Shown piece by piece: positions 51,103-61,014 of a stretch of DNA of 64,000 nucleotides. The stretch's first letter is position 1, and each line of letters opens with the position of its first letter. The notes under the pieces were generated by a model, which was given only the letters and a program-made list of their open reading frames with translations, was not told the DNA's origin and searched no databases. A program made the position numbers and the translations under genes. The stretch is from Asparagopsis taxiformis (Eukaryota > Rhodophyta > Florideophyceae > Bonnemaisoniales > Bonnemaisoniaceae): positions 1 through 64,000 of the forward strand of contig JALQPE010000441.1 in assembly GCA_030407315.1 (NCBI GenBank), given 5' to 3'.

Positions 51103-52459
51103 TGTCAAACGACCAGCGATTCGTCGCATATTCTCATTACGACAGTTGTGTTGTTTACATCGTTGACATTTGCAATGGAAATGTTTTACATTCGCTCCCA
51201 GATCTTGAGGAATGGGCGCTATCGTTTGCATCCGCTGAACAGGATGAGGCATCGAATTCTTCGAGTTCCGGTGACTCGAGTAGTACGACAGAAGGTGACC
51301 TAGGACGGGATATTGGGACACTGTCGTTCAGTGCAGATGGAAACATTATCTCAGCTCATGCAGCAGCAAAGCCGAACCCATATGGCAGTATTCAATCAGT
51401 CGTCCATACGAAGTCCATGTCCTGGAATGTGCAGTCTGGAGAAGCGCTGGACGAAGCACAGCTCAACTGCGATAGTACCATAATGAGCAGCACCGAAACT
51501 CTTCACTTAGTATGCATCAAGGAGTTTGACCGATGGTCCTTCAAATATTCACCGAATGTAACATACCGCCGAGGTGCATCATCTTCCATTATTGCCACCG
51601 TGGAAGGCGATGTGTATGGAGCCCATTACATCGCCGACTCATCCCGATTACACCTGCGATTACGGGGAAGAGGTATGTGCTACATCGATCTCATAACTGA
51701 CAAAAACCAACTCCCGCCGCGCGATGAACCTCCTGTACCTTTCCTCCCCCTCCCACCCCCACAACCAAACACAAGCACGGACACAGGCATCGGAGCAGAT
51801 GAAGTCTACGACATCTTTATCAGCCACGCTGGTACTGACAAGTTCACCATCGCCCTACCGTTGTACAATCTACTCGTCGCACTCGGTTTCAAGGTGTTTC
51901 TGGACCGCGCAGAGCTGCGGCCCGGGGAGGATGCGCCTGAGAAGATGATCAAGGCGATGCGGACAGCGAAAATTGCAGTTGTGATCCTGTCGCCGGAGTA
52001 TGCAGCACGGAAATGGACTCTGAAAGAGTTGATGTGCTTTGTGGAGCGATTCCGTGCTGGCGGCGAGCGGTCAGTGATCATTATTCCGGTGTTCTACCGG
52101 TTGACGCTGGATGACTGCAGAGACAAGAATACGCTGTTTGAAGTCGTGAACGATAGTGGGGAGAATGTGTTTGTGGCGGAAGGATTCCTGAAGTGGATGG
52201 CGGAGCAGCAGGAGCTGAGCATCGAGAAGGTGCTGAAGGTACTACAGTCGCTTCGGGGAGTGACTGGTATCGAGAACGAGGGGAAAGTGACGAATGGAGA
52301 GAGTGAAGAAGAGAAGGCGGCGCAAACACAATTTGTCGAGAAGATCCGGGACGCGATCGTGGAGGCGATGGGTCGTCTGAAGAGTGGGCGGGCTGCGGGT
52401 CCTAGTAGTGCTCGTGGATGAGAAATAGTAGAGTGAAAGGCAGAAAGATGATAAAGGAC

Positions 52460-53745
52460 TTTTGCAAATGAAAAGAAGTGTGATGGGGGACGTAGGTCGG
52501 GGTAGTAGTAGTGCTGGAATTTATTAGGCTATGGCTGGAACGGACGAGCTGGGATAATGGCGGTGTGTAATACAGTCGTTACGGTTCAAAATGCATCGGG
52601 ATCGCTGCAACACGACATGTGGGTTTTGGGTTGCGTGAATGCTGTCAAGGTTGTCGTTACAGACCGGACGGGGCCGACACGTTCACTTGATGATTTCGTA
52701 CACAGCTTGGAAACAGGCCATCCAACATGATCGGTCACACCCATGTACGCTCCGACGCACTATGCATCCCTGCGTTGGGCGCAATCATGCGTTTGCCGGG
52801 GGGGGACAATCAACAGTTACATATCAAGAGGTACATGTGAGATTGAGACCACTGCGCAGCGAGGCGTACGCGCTGCTTGCAAACGGTATTGGACGATGAT
52901 GCGGTCATAGGCGCGTAGGCACAGGATGGATGTTCACTTGGGATGGCGCAGAGATGGGAAGAGGCGTGCAGTTTGTCAGTCGAGTTGTGAGTGATTGACA
53001 TGGTGCGAGCGAGTAGTTCACTTGGGCGCACAGAGTGATTCCGAACCAAAGTGGTTGCGAAAATATGAAATCTGATTGTCTTCGGATATTTGAAGGCTGC
53101 AATTACGCTTGGACGATCGATGCAGTCTTCGTTTGCTCCGCAATATTGTCGTGATGGATGAGGCTGCGCTGGTGCTTGTGCGCGATTGATGTTGGTGATG
53201 GTGATGGTGATAGTGGCTGCACATTTCCTGCGTGCATGCGTCAAGAGTGGGTGGTTGTGTGTACAGTGTCCTGGTCGAGCGGGCCGCCGCGTCGAGTCTG
53301 TACCAAATTGTGATACGCGATAACAGCGCTGAGGTGAAGTGCGTGGACCATTCTTCCCACCACCGAGTGCATCTGAGCGCGCGCACCGGCTGCGTCACAT
53401 GACCGAATGTGTCGGTTGTGGCCGCTGAGTGTTGATGTCATTGTGCGGCTGCACGCGTTTCTCAGGTTCTGCACTGCGACACTTGCGCTTGCACGATCCA
53501 TTCCACGCCACACTTTATTCCATCAACTCATGGTTGGATGCATTCGCTGTTAAACTAGTTCAGTTCCACATATGCTACGCATACTCCATTCATACTTATA
53601 ACCTGATATATCCAACAATTGTTGTTCGGGACCGGATCGACTGTCTGAACTGCACCAGCACCATTGTTGTTCCGAGTACTACGACAGCGCGAAATTTACA
53701 ACCACATGGTACTAGACTGCAAACATTGATGGCGTTCAATGTGTG
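52460..53745. repeat. block C: third, diverged copy of the intergenic unit (like 835-2345)
   Basis: It follows NLR copy 2 directly. Shared runs include GTAGTAGTAGTGCTGG, GCGCGCACCGGCTGCGTCAC and GGTACTAGACTGCAAACATT. It is more diverged and has indels relative to blocks A and B. No gene was recognised. Confidence 0.75.
53371..53451. promoter_or_regulatory. CRE-like module, block C copy
   Basis: GCGTCACATGACCG and TGATGTCATTG are kept although the sequence around them has diverged, which makes this the best argument for constraint on the module. Confidence 0.4.
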
Positions 53746-54936
53746 GCAGCTTCAGTGGCTTCAGAGGCAATCACTCTGCAAGTGTCAGAAGAGGTGAAAG
53801 ATGAGGGCAGTGCAAAGGGAGGGAGTAGAATACGTTTGTAGAAGAGATTGAGAGCACGATCGTGGAGACCGGGATGTGGCTGGAAACCAGCAGAGGTTCT
53901 GATCCGTTGACGCACCCCGCGAATGCATTTATTATTGTGCAGTTACGATTCGTAGTAGGGCAAGTCGTGGAATGCGTATGGAATTATGTGGTACATAGAC
54001 TGGAGGTAGTGTAACGATGTAGGGATGGGCAGAGTGTGCAGCAGAACAGTGCACTCGGACAATGCGCCCGTCTTCAAGTTGTGAGTAGCCATGCTTGGAT
54101 GGGTTACTACTTGCTGGATGGAACAGATGTCCGCCTACGACTGCCGCTAGCGAAACTGAAACGAAGGGACGCGGAACGCTATGTCGGCCAAAGTGCCCGT
54201 GTATGTGCAAACTACACTAGCGAGGGATGGATTGTCAAGTGGTTATCCACTCCACTCCGCATGCAGAGATCTGAAATCTGTCTCGAAATTGTAGTCACCA
54301 AATAGATCAGTAGTGGACTTGGAATATTGCTGAAGACGAGCGCAACGCAGGTCGCAAACTACGCATGGGAACAACCAAGCCATTGCTGCATGATATCCCG
54401 CACAAATCAATTTCCTACCGCCTCACAGCCTGCGTCGGACGCACGGCTCGAACGCAAACGATGTGTCAGTACGCGCGTGCAGTCACAGGATGAAGAATCA
54501 TTCCCTCTTGCAGAACTCCAGCACAACAGTGTAGGATAGATTTTGCGAGCGGAATTTGGGGCTGCTGGTACCGTTCAGCTGTGGACTGCGAGTTGATCAG
54601 GTGATGGATGCTGCATACGGAGGGGGCGCTGTGAATGCAGTCATCGAGCGCAACATGGCAGCATGTTTAGGTTGCGATTAGAGAGGATTTGGCGTCATTG
54701 CCAACGCCTGTTTCGTGTTTGGAACAATCGGAAAACGGCTACACACTGGGCGACTTGAGCTCGACTGGTGGTAGTGCTGTCTGAACTTGGTGAGGGCGGT
54801 GCTGGATCGGCAGTCAACGCTTGCTATTGCCCCTGTGGAAAGAACTGTTGTCCCTTGATAGTTTTACTGTGAAGATGGACGGACGACGGAGATTAAGTAC
54901 TAGTCATGTCCTGTAATTACAATGGTGTAAAGTATA
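53746..54936. other. intergenic region with no recognised feature
   Basis: The longest open stretch (54036-54305, 89 codons) has no recognisable motif and I do not call it. The region separates block C from DIRS element 2. Confidence 0.5.
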
Positions 54937-55293
54937 GAATTTCAAGACGCGCAGAAGATATTTTAACATCAAAACGATAGTGCAGGCACGATGAGCAGTT
55001 GGCGGGGACTCCTTCTGTATAGGGTACAGTACGCAACCCAAAATTGGAGGGGCATCCCCTGTACCGGGGCTGGACTGGGATTGATTGAATCACGGCTGAA
55101 ACTGCAATGGAAACTATCGACGGCGACATAACAGGACTGAGGCAATCGCCAAGCAGCACCCGATCACTGAAGCCAGGTCAAGGAGCAAGCAGACTCGCTT
55201 CCCAGCTCCAACGACCCGGACTGCATCGCGCTCCCCCCATAGATCCGTCTTCCGTTTCCGTTGAAAAAGCGTCTACGTCAAAATTATCTCACC

Positions 55294-56754
55294 ATGCCCC
55301 ATCCTGCGGGAACTCCTAGCGCTGGACCAAGCAACAGTGCAGCCCGCAAGAGAACCTTCCCAAGCATTAGTTCCGGGCGCGACGTCATTCGACCAAGAAC
55401 AGCATCCATACTACCCCACCACGCAACCGAAATTGAAGTGCAGGCAGCACCGCCAATGCAGCAAAATCAGACGTCCGGCACAATCGAAATCCCTTCTGTT
55501 CCGGCCTCCGCGCCTGCAATTGGCACAATGGAGATATCCTCTTTGCTTGGAATGACCGATGACCAACTGACAAAGATATACAAAGACTCCCCTGAAAGTA
55601 TTAAACAGCGTTTTACACTGAACAGATCGAAGCCACTGGAAACAGTTCTGCAAATGCGTGACGAGTTGAGATCATCCGTTGAAACCCATATAGAGCAAGC
55701 AGACCGTGATGATCCAAACCGAAGCTTCTCTATGGTCATGGAAATGACCCCAACAGAATTGCTGGAAATGACAAAAGACAGACCCAGAGAGCTTGACAAT
55801 TTGCTGCGTGCCGCGCGTCAATCTCACCACACACTGCCCGACCTGAGAGATGCAAGCTCTGATGCTGGTACTATGGGATTACTTGCAACTGCTCTTGCCT
55901 GGAAATTCAATGCAGTAAACGATCTTCTAGAAATTGAGGAGGAGAAAACAGAGAAGCTGCAGATGGAGATCGACAATGTGGTTCTCAACAATCGCCAACG
56001 CCGGTCAGGACAAGGTACAGTTTCCGTTCCTAGTGGATCACTCCTAGAGGCAAATGACTCTGCCATGCAAATTGGTGGTGTTCCACTGTCAGGACCTCCA
56101 GTACTCCCCATCGATGACCTGGATTTTCAGACAGGACGGAGAAGTGCCCTGCGTCTACCGTCCCAGCTCCCCCAATACCCAACGCACGGCACTTCACCAA
56201 TTTTGCTAGCAGTATCCGAGATTATTGGCCCGTCAATACTCTACAACTTCATCAAGCATGGTATGAACGTCGAACAGTACGTCCGCACACGCCCCTGCTG
56301 GCAGAACGGACAGCACCCCGAGCAGATCGAACTGGAAGCTCTCACACTCGCGAGGGCGTTACATCTCACCCTCATGCAGTACCCGTCGCCTACAGTAGCC
56401 ATAATGTCATGCCCATGGATGGAAGTGGTCCTCCGTCGACTGTATACCGTCCTCAAGGTGGAAGAGACATACGTCAAAAACCCGCAACACACGCGGGCAG
56501 TGATTTGGGAGGGGTACAAACCCTCATTGGAAACTCAGAGGGACGATGGATTGATAGTGCCGGTACTAGAAAATACAAGGATGCAGCATATTGCGGCAGA
56601 GACGCGCACCAATGCTGCAATGCTGCGAATGACACCGACACCGCGCCCTGGTTCCATTCCTTCTGTAAGGAGTCGAAAACGCAACAACTACAGTCGCAGA
56701 TACGGGGAGACACTAGCGAAGGAGAGCATTCCAGAGCCAAAGAGCCAACTATAG
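55294..56754 (+). CDS. DIRS element 2 gag-like protein (ORF1)
   Basis: The ATG at 55294 (MPHPAGTP) matches the start chosen for the copy at 42685. The 486-residue protein shares the basic N-terminal patch RKRTFPSISSGRD, a helical middle (LETVLQMRDELR; LLEIEEEKTEKLQMEID) and the conserved C-terminal half (THGTSPILLAVSEIIGPSIL; LHLTLMQYPSP; NPQHTRAVIWEGYKPSLE). The C-terminus is basic (SRKRNNYSRRY). It is a putative structural protein; no zinc finger is visible. The last 346 bases overlap the RT ORF, which is in the -1 frame relative to this one. Confidence 0.78.
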   Translation: MPHPAGTPSAGPSNSAARKRTFPSISSGRDVIRPRTASILPHHATEIEVQAAPPMQQNQTSGTIEIPSVPASAPAIGTMEISSLLGMTDDQLTKIYKDSPESIKQRFTLNRSKPLETVLQMRDELRSSVETHIEQADRDDPNRSFSMVMEMTPTELLEMTKDRPRELDNLLRAARQSHHTLPDLRDASSDAGTMGLLATALAWKFNAVNDLLEIEEEKTEKLQMEIDNVVLNNRQRRSGQGTVSVPSGSLLEANDSAMQIGGVPLSGPPVLPIDDLDFQTGRRSALRLPSQLPQYPTHGTSPILLAVSEIIGPSILYNFIKHGMNVEQYVRTRPCWQNGQHPEQIELEALTLARALHLTLMQYPSPTVAIMSCPWMEVVLRRLYTVLKVEETYVKNPQHTRAVIWEGYKPSLETQRDDGLIVPVLENTRMQHIAAETRTNAAMLRMTPTPRPGSIPSVRSRKRNNYSRRYGETLAKESIPEPKSQL

Positions 56755-58958
56755 TACCACGCAAATACCGGAGCCGGACCTTTCCCCTTCACAGCCCCAC
56801 CACTACATCAGACCCTCTCTCCGTTTCTGTACACATTGCGCTCAATTTACTATATTCAGGGCAGCAAGCATGTGCACCTTTCACCCAGCCGCTAAGTTCT
56901 ACTGCCAACCGAGCCGCTGAGTCGCTCTCCAATCGTCTAAAATTCTTAACGCCTGCTACCGAGACAGCTAACCCCTGTAAACTCACTTGCAGGCTCCCAA
57001 ACTCGGTCACATCTCATCACGTTGCAACCGGGGAAGCGGAATGGGAGGCAGTACACCTGCTGCAAGAAGCCACGGGGTCTCCCAAAATGGATGAACGTGG
57101 CACCTTCACGCTTCTTGACAAACAACGTGTAGATCTCCCTGCGTCGCCTCTCACGCCGCACCTTCGCTGGCTACATCTCATACCGGAACCGGTCTGTAGT
57201 TGGCTGAGAGACCCGGAATTACATTTTCTGTCCAACCCGATGCTACAGGCGCTCGATTCGGCGGCTTCGCTACCCGGGCATAGAGTATATGCCATTACTG
57301 GCCACTTTCCAGCCATCATCGAAAAGGCTTACACAGCGGGGGTTGTGACATGGTCCGATCCATTATCAGAAACACAGGAGTATTGCGCAATGGCATCGAA
57401 AATAACGATGACTTCCTTTGCCGTTCGCAAGGACCAAAATCATGATAGGATGATAAGCTGGCCACGAGTACAAAACAGCTACATGCCTCAACCGCCCCAC
57501 ACTGAGCTTCCGTCTCCCGATATGTTTTCGTCCATTCGCGTCCCTGATTCTGCCACATTATCCGGATTTTACTTTGATATTGATAACATGTTCCATAATA
57601 TCAGGCTTCCCTCTGCGTTATCTCGACTTATGCCCTTGGCCCCCGTCAAAGCCAGTAGCTTATCTCCAGCAACCTTGCAGAAGATTGAAGAAGACTTTGG
57701 CCGGCCCATTTTGCTGTCAGAGAATCTCCGACCACTTCAAGCCACGTTGCCAATGGGCTTTAAATGGGCAGTATACATTGCTCATACTATCGCAGCAAGA
57801 TGCATGCATCAGGCTTACGCCTTGTTCAGAGCATCGAATGCCGCCTTCGGGCAAACTAGTACTGCGCGAATGATGCATCTGCGAAGAGGTGAAGGTCTCC
57901 TATCACTTCGTCTGGGGGATGCATTACTGCTGCATATTATTGACGATGTCAATCTAGTTTGCATCGGCTGGACGGAAGAGGCAGTGACACAATTTAACAG
58001 AATATGTAGGAATGTTTTCGTATTCTACGGTCTACCTCGAAAACAAGCGAAGTCTTCCCCGCTCAACCAAGTTATCCGAAAATCTATGCCCTTTATGGGA
58101 TGGTCATTTCATCTCGAAACGCGGATCCTGCAGCCGCTGCAGAACAAACTACATCTAGCGGTTTCAGGCGTTTGGCGATGCATACTTTCGGCTGAGATCT
58201 CACACGATGAGCTGCGGGCTGCGATCGGTCGTGTCATTTGGATCTCTTTGGGTATCCGCCCGCTCTTGTCGGTACTCCTGCATTCGTTTCATTACGCAAA
58301 TGCAAGCAAGTGTTTCCCGCGACACCTCCCAGACGCAGTGAAAAAAGAACTACGCACGATCGCTGGCCTCCTGCCACTCTCACACGTAAGCTTGAATCGT
58401 ACAACGTGGGACACCGTGATTGCGTTCGATGCATCCAACGAGGCAGCTGGAGTTTGTTTCGCATCGGTACCAGTACGCATCATTAATGGATTCGAGAAGT
58501 TCGTGCTCAAGTCTCCGGACAAGCGTGACAAGCAGCAGAACTTGCACCTGGCAGCTCTGGTTCGGTGCACAAAATGGTCCACAGCTTTCTCACATAAGTG
58601 GAGCCGCGCACAGCATATCAATGCGCTTGAAGCACATGCAGCCGTGCTCGCCGTAGAATGGGCAGTCTCCCATCCAATCACAGGCAAACGCTTGTTTTTA
58701 CTCTCTGACTCAATGGTGGCCATTGGAGCACTCCAGAAAGGCCGCTCCTCATCTCCTGATCTTGCCCTACCGTGTCGGCGCTTTGCCGCAATTGTCATCG
58801 CTCATGACCTCCAACCACTCTTCATCCACATCCCGTCTGATATTAATCCAGCCGATTCTCCATCTCGCCTGCGTGTATCTGCGCAGTACCGCGCTCCGAC
58901 CCTCGCAGCCCCAAACAGCCTGCCAACTTCGGACGCCCATACTCGGGCCAACTACTAA
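56409..58958 (+). CDS. DIRS element 2 reverse transcriptase / RNase H (ORF2)
   Basis: Open from ATG 56409, 849 codons; the true start may be later, since the first 115 codons overlap gag and look like gag shadow. RT has FYFDIDNMFHNIRLP, LPMGFKWAVYIAHT and the catalytic box LLHIIDDVNLVC (Asp512-513). RNase H has VIAFDASNEAAG, LEAHAAVLAVEW, LFLLSDSMVAIGAL and HIPSDINPADSPSR. This RT-RNase H pattern without integrase is that of the DIRS order. There is no methyltransferase domain, as in PAT-type rather than DIRS1-type elements. There are no stops, unlike copy 1. Confidence 0.9.
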   Translation: MPMDGSGPPSTVYRPQGGRDIRQKPATHAGSDLGGVQTLIGNSEGRWIDSAGTRKYKDAAYCGRDAHQCCNAANDTDTAPWFHSFCKESKTQQLQSQIRGDTSEGEHSRAKEPTIVPRKYRSRTFPLHSPTTTSDPLSVSVHIALNLLYSGQQACAPFTQPLSSTANRAAESLSNRLKFLTPATETANPCKLTCRLPNSVTSHHVATGEAEWEAVHLLQEATGSPKMDERGTFTLLDKQRVDLPASPLTPHLRWLHLIPEPVCSWLRDPELHFLSNPMLQALDSAASLPGHRVYAITGHFPAIIEKAYTAGVVTWSDPLSETQEYCAMASKITMTSFAVRKDQNHDRMISWPRVQNSYMPQPPHTELPSPDMFSSIRVPDSATLSGFYFDIDNMFHNIRLPSALSRLMPLAPVKASSLSPATLQKIEEDFGRPILLSENLRPLQATLPMGFKWAVYIAHTIAARCMHQAYALFRASNAAFGQTSTARMMHLRRGEGLLSLRLGDALLLHIIDDVNLVCIGWTEEAVTQFNRICRNVFVFYGLPRKQAKSSPLNQVIRKSMPFMGWSFHLETRILQPLQNKLHLAVSGVWRCILSAEISHDELRAAIGRVIWISLGIRPLLSVLLHSFHYANASKCFPRHLPDAVKKELRTIAGLLPLSHVSLNRTTWDTVIAFDASNEAAGVCFASVPVRIINGFEKFVLKSPDKRDKQQNLHLAALVRCTKWSTAFSHKWSRAQHINALEAHAAVLAVEWAVSHPITGKRLFLLSDSMVAIGALQKGRSSSPDLALPCRRFAAIVIAHDLQPLFIHIPSDINPADSPSRLRVSAQYRAPTLAAPNSLPTSDAHTRANY

Positions 58959-59027
58959 ATTGGTTTGACAAGCCGCCTCGCATACCCCCGGCGACCTTCG
59001 ACTCATAATTTCTATCGTACGGCGAGC

Positions 59028-60467
59028 ATGTCCTCAATGGCAGTCCTACAGAATTGTTGCAAGCACCCCCATATACTGCACAGTCCTACCTGCGACACCA
59101 ATTTCATGTCAAACCTCGAGCAGAAAGCCGTAGAAATTTTTGATGTGTACCCGCTCGTCCGAGATACCATAGCAGCTTCAACAAGAGCAAAGTATCTGTC
59201 CGCGTTCAAACGTTTTCAGAGTAAAGTGGGAAGCTTACCTCCCAGCGCATACAAGCTGGATATCCTTCTCCGCGACTACATGCACAACGAAGCGATGGAA
59301 AATGCTTCTGCGGGGCGAAAACAAGACATGGCCAACCTCATATCACATCTTTCTATTGTCGCGCCCGAACTGAGTCGCCTGCTTCCGCGAGCTCGCCGGA
59401 CTCTGAAAGGCTGGCACAAATTAACACCACCAAAAGCAGCGTTACCGCTCACCCTTCATGTCCTGTTGGCAGTAGTTCATTATTTGAGGTGCAACAATCA
59501 ACCTGCTGTAGCAGCAGCCCTCGCTACTGCATGGGGCGGCTATCTCCGGGCTTCAGAGGTTTTGAAACTAGATTGGGAAGATATCTCCTTAAGAGGAGAT
59601 GTGAGGACAAAGCATCTAGCGGAATCGATCGTTGGAGTTAACGTGAAAGACGCCAAAACCGGACCTCTGCAATTTACTGCGATTCGGGAACCACTAGTGC
59701 TGTCTTTAATCCACCGCTATGCTGAAGCGTGCTCCCGTACTGGGTGCGCATTTCCTATTTGCTACTCTACGTATCTTTCGAAGCTTAAATCAGCCGCTAG
59801 CTTCTTCGGCCTCTCCGGGAAGCTTACTCCCCATTCTGCTCGTATCGGCGGGGCTTTGCATGACTACTGCCACGGCATGGCCGCGACTTCCATAGCGATC
59901 CATGGAAGATGGGAGAGTATTAAATCACTCCGTCACTACCTAACAAATGGGCGTGCTATCGTGCAGAACATGACGCTCTCCCCAATCCATGAGCAGATGA
60001 TAACGAGATACGCACAAGCGTCCCGTGATTTTCTGGACAGCAATCAAGGATTCCTTGACACCGCACCCTTGCCAGTTCTCCCCAGCGGCAAAGAGCCGTC
60101 GCTTGCATTCAAGAAATATTTTGATACGCGTGATTCAGTCCATGGTGAGTACAGAGTCGGAAAAGACCCTCCATGGACCAAAATTGGGACAAATACACCG
60201 CCCAGTGATCCGATCCGACCCAAATCTACAACTACAACCATCCCATCCGCTCACTGTTTCCCTCCATGTAGGCTTAAGCGTTCATATCGCCAGCGAGACT
60301 GGAGCCTCGTATGCAAGACGAGTCATGGAGCCAAGCACCCAAACAGAGTGTCCCTCTATCAATTCAAGCAGAGGAAACTCGATGCCGGGCGAGAAAGGAA
60401 AAACCCTTCCAGTTTACTGGTGTCGCGCAACTCACGTCCCCGTAATTGGGACAGCGTTTGTCGCTGA
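59028..60467 (+). CDS. DIRS element 2 tyrosine recombinase (ORF3)
   Basis: The ATG at 59028 (MSSMAVLQNC) is the first in frame, 70 bases after the RT stop. The N-terminal helical domain (residues about 45-140) resembles a SAM-like core-binding domain. The catalytic domain shows Arg174 (GYLRASEV), His269-x-x-Arg272 (HSARIGG), Trp in GRWES, and the nucleophile Tyr304 (RHYLTNGR), the full tyrosine-recombinase set. In this order it inserts a circular DNA copy without target duplication. The last 120 residues are basic and poorly defined. The active-site set is intact. Confidence 0.92.
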   Translation: MSSMAVLQNCCKHPHILHSPTCDTNFMSNLEQKAVEIFDVYPLVRDTIAASTRAKYLSAFKRFQSKVGSLPPSAYKLDILLRDYMHNEAMENASAGRKQDMANLISHLSIVAPELSRLLPRARRTLKGWHKLTPPKAALPLTLHVLLAVVHYLRCNNQPAVAAALATAWGGYLRASEVLKLDWEDISLRGDVRTKHLAESIVGVNVKDAKTGPLQFTAIREPLVLSLIHRYAEACSRTGCAFPICYSTYLSKLKSAASFFGLSGKLTPHSARIGGALHDYCHGMAATSIAIHGRWESIKSLRHYLTNGRAIVQNMTLSPIHEQMITRYAQASRDFLDSNQGFLDTAPLPVLPSGKEPSLAFKKYFDTRDSVHGEYRVGKDPPWTKIGTNTPPSDPIRPKSTTTTIPSAHCFPPCRLKRSYRQRDWSLVCKTSHGAKHPNRVSLYQFKQRKLDAGRERKNPSSLLVSRNSRPRNWDSVCR

Positions 60468-60744
60468 GTATATTCGCCACCTCTGTGTGCAGCTACCACC
60501 GGATGGCACTACCTAGTTCCTCCGTTGAACATCGGTGGCGGAGCTTCCATCGCCTTTGAGCACGTTCCAAGGGCAGATTAGAAGAGGAACTCACTCAGAA
60601 AGGCGTCTCGTCGTCTGCCTACAGGTAGGCAATACACTTCCATTTCTATATCGGTTCATCGCTCTCATTGCGCTGCAACCATCTGAAGCCTCGTCGTCCA
60701 CATCATCGAAACCCTCGTGTTTCGCTGCTCTCACGCAGAACAGA
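60468..60744. other. 3' region of DIRS element 2
   Basis: No gene or structure was recognised downstream of the recombinase. Confidence 0.4.
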
Positions 60745-61014
60745 ACCCGTCCGTATACGGTACATGGGAATTGGGGGCCATTTGCTACATGCGCAGGCAG
60801 GGTTACACCTGAAGGACTACAGCACTCCTACCCCCCAGGTTTGGCCAGGTGAATTTCCCGCAAACCTTGCAGTAAAACTGCGTTCTTTAATTCCTTCGTC
60901 TCAAATTGTTAAGTGGTGTTCTGGGCCGAGAACGGTAGTGGTAACGATGTTAAAGTTATTTGTTAAGGAGTCTTGAAGTGGACGCGGTGCGTATAGGAAG
61001 TAAGTTATTTGTCA
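60745..61014. repeat. segment shared with 39009-39250, including the copia 2 3' LTR
   Basis: The part from about 60867 (TGCAGTAAAACTGCG...TTATTTGTCA) behaves as the 3' LTR of copia 2: it ends in TCA overlapping the pol stop and resembles the copia 1 LTR (TTTATTCCTCGTC like TTTAATTCCTTCGTC). The part before it (ACCTGAAGGACTACAG) is also shared with 39080, so the repeat unit is larger than the LTR. Confidence 0.5.

Larger units (their letters stand above)
43306..52421 (+). pseudogene. NLR copy 2: NB-ARC-WD40-TIR gene broken by a frameshift, a TGA and a copia insertion
   Basis: The ATG at 43306 gives MGKCLS, a candidate N-myristoylation plus palmitoylation signal absent from copy 1, then a Pro/Ser-rich stretch. 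One base is missing near 43590 compared with copy 1. The NB-ARC has the P-loop GMGGAGKTT and Walker B LLLFDDVWDV. A TGA at 44235-44237 interrupts the frame before the GLPL motif, but the same frame continues to 46382 with VHDLVLDL and WD40 units (IRVWHTE, VRVWDVQSGE). A copia element lies at 46378-51097. The gene resumes at 51103 and ends with a TIR domain (YDIFISHAGTDKF, WTLKELMCFVE). The protein match with copy 1 is close throughout. As it stands no full product is possible, though an NB-ARC fragment and a TIR fragment could each be made. Confidence 0.85.
54937..60866 (+). mobile_element. DIRS-type retroelement 2 with open gag, RT/RNase H and tyrosine recombinase genes
   Basis: The left terminus (GAATTTCAAGACGCG, then AGAAGATATTTTAAC) is a diverged version of the inverted repeat at 25370. 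Three ORFs follow in the order typical of DIRS/PAT elements: a gag-like ORF, an RT/RNase H ORF overlapping its 3' end, and a tyrosine recombinase ORF. There is no integrase. The right terminal repeat was not found; the element seems cut or overlaid by the copia copy from about 60867, so the right limit is approximate. Confidence 0.85.

Noticed and set aside
54036..54305. 89-codon ORF in the spacer before DIRS element 2
   Set aside because: No motif, no paralog in the window and no support beyond being open.
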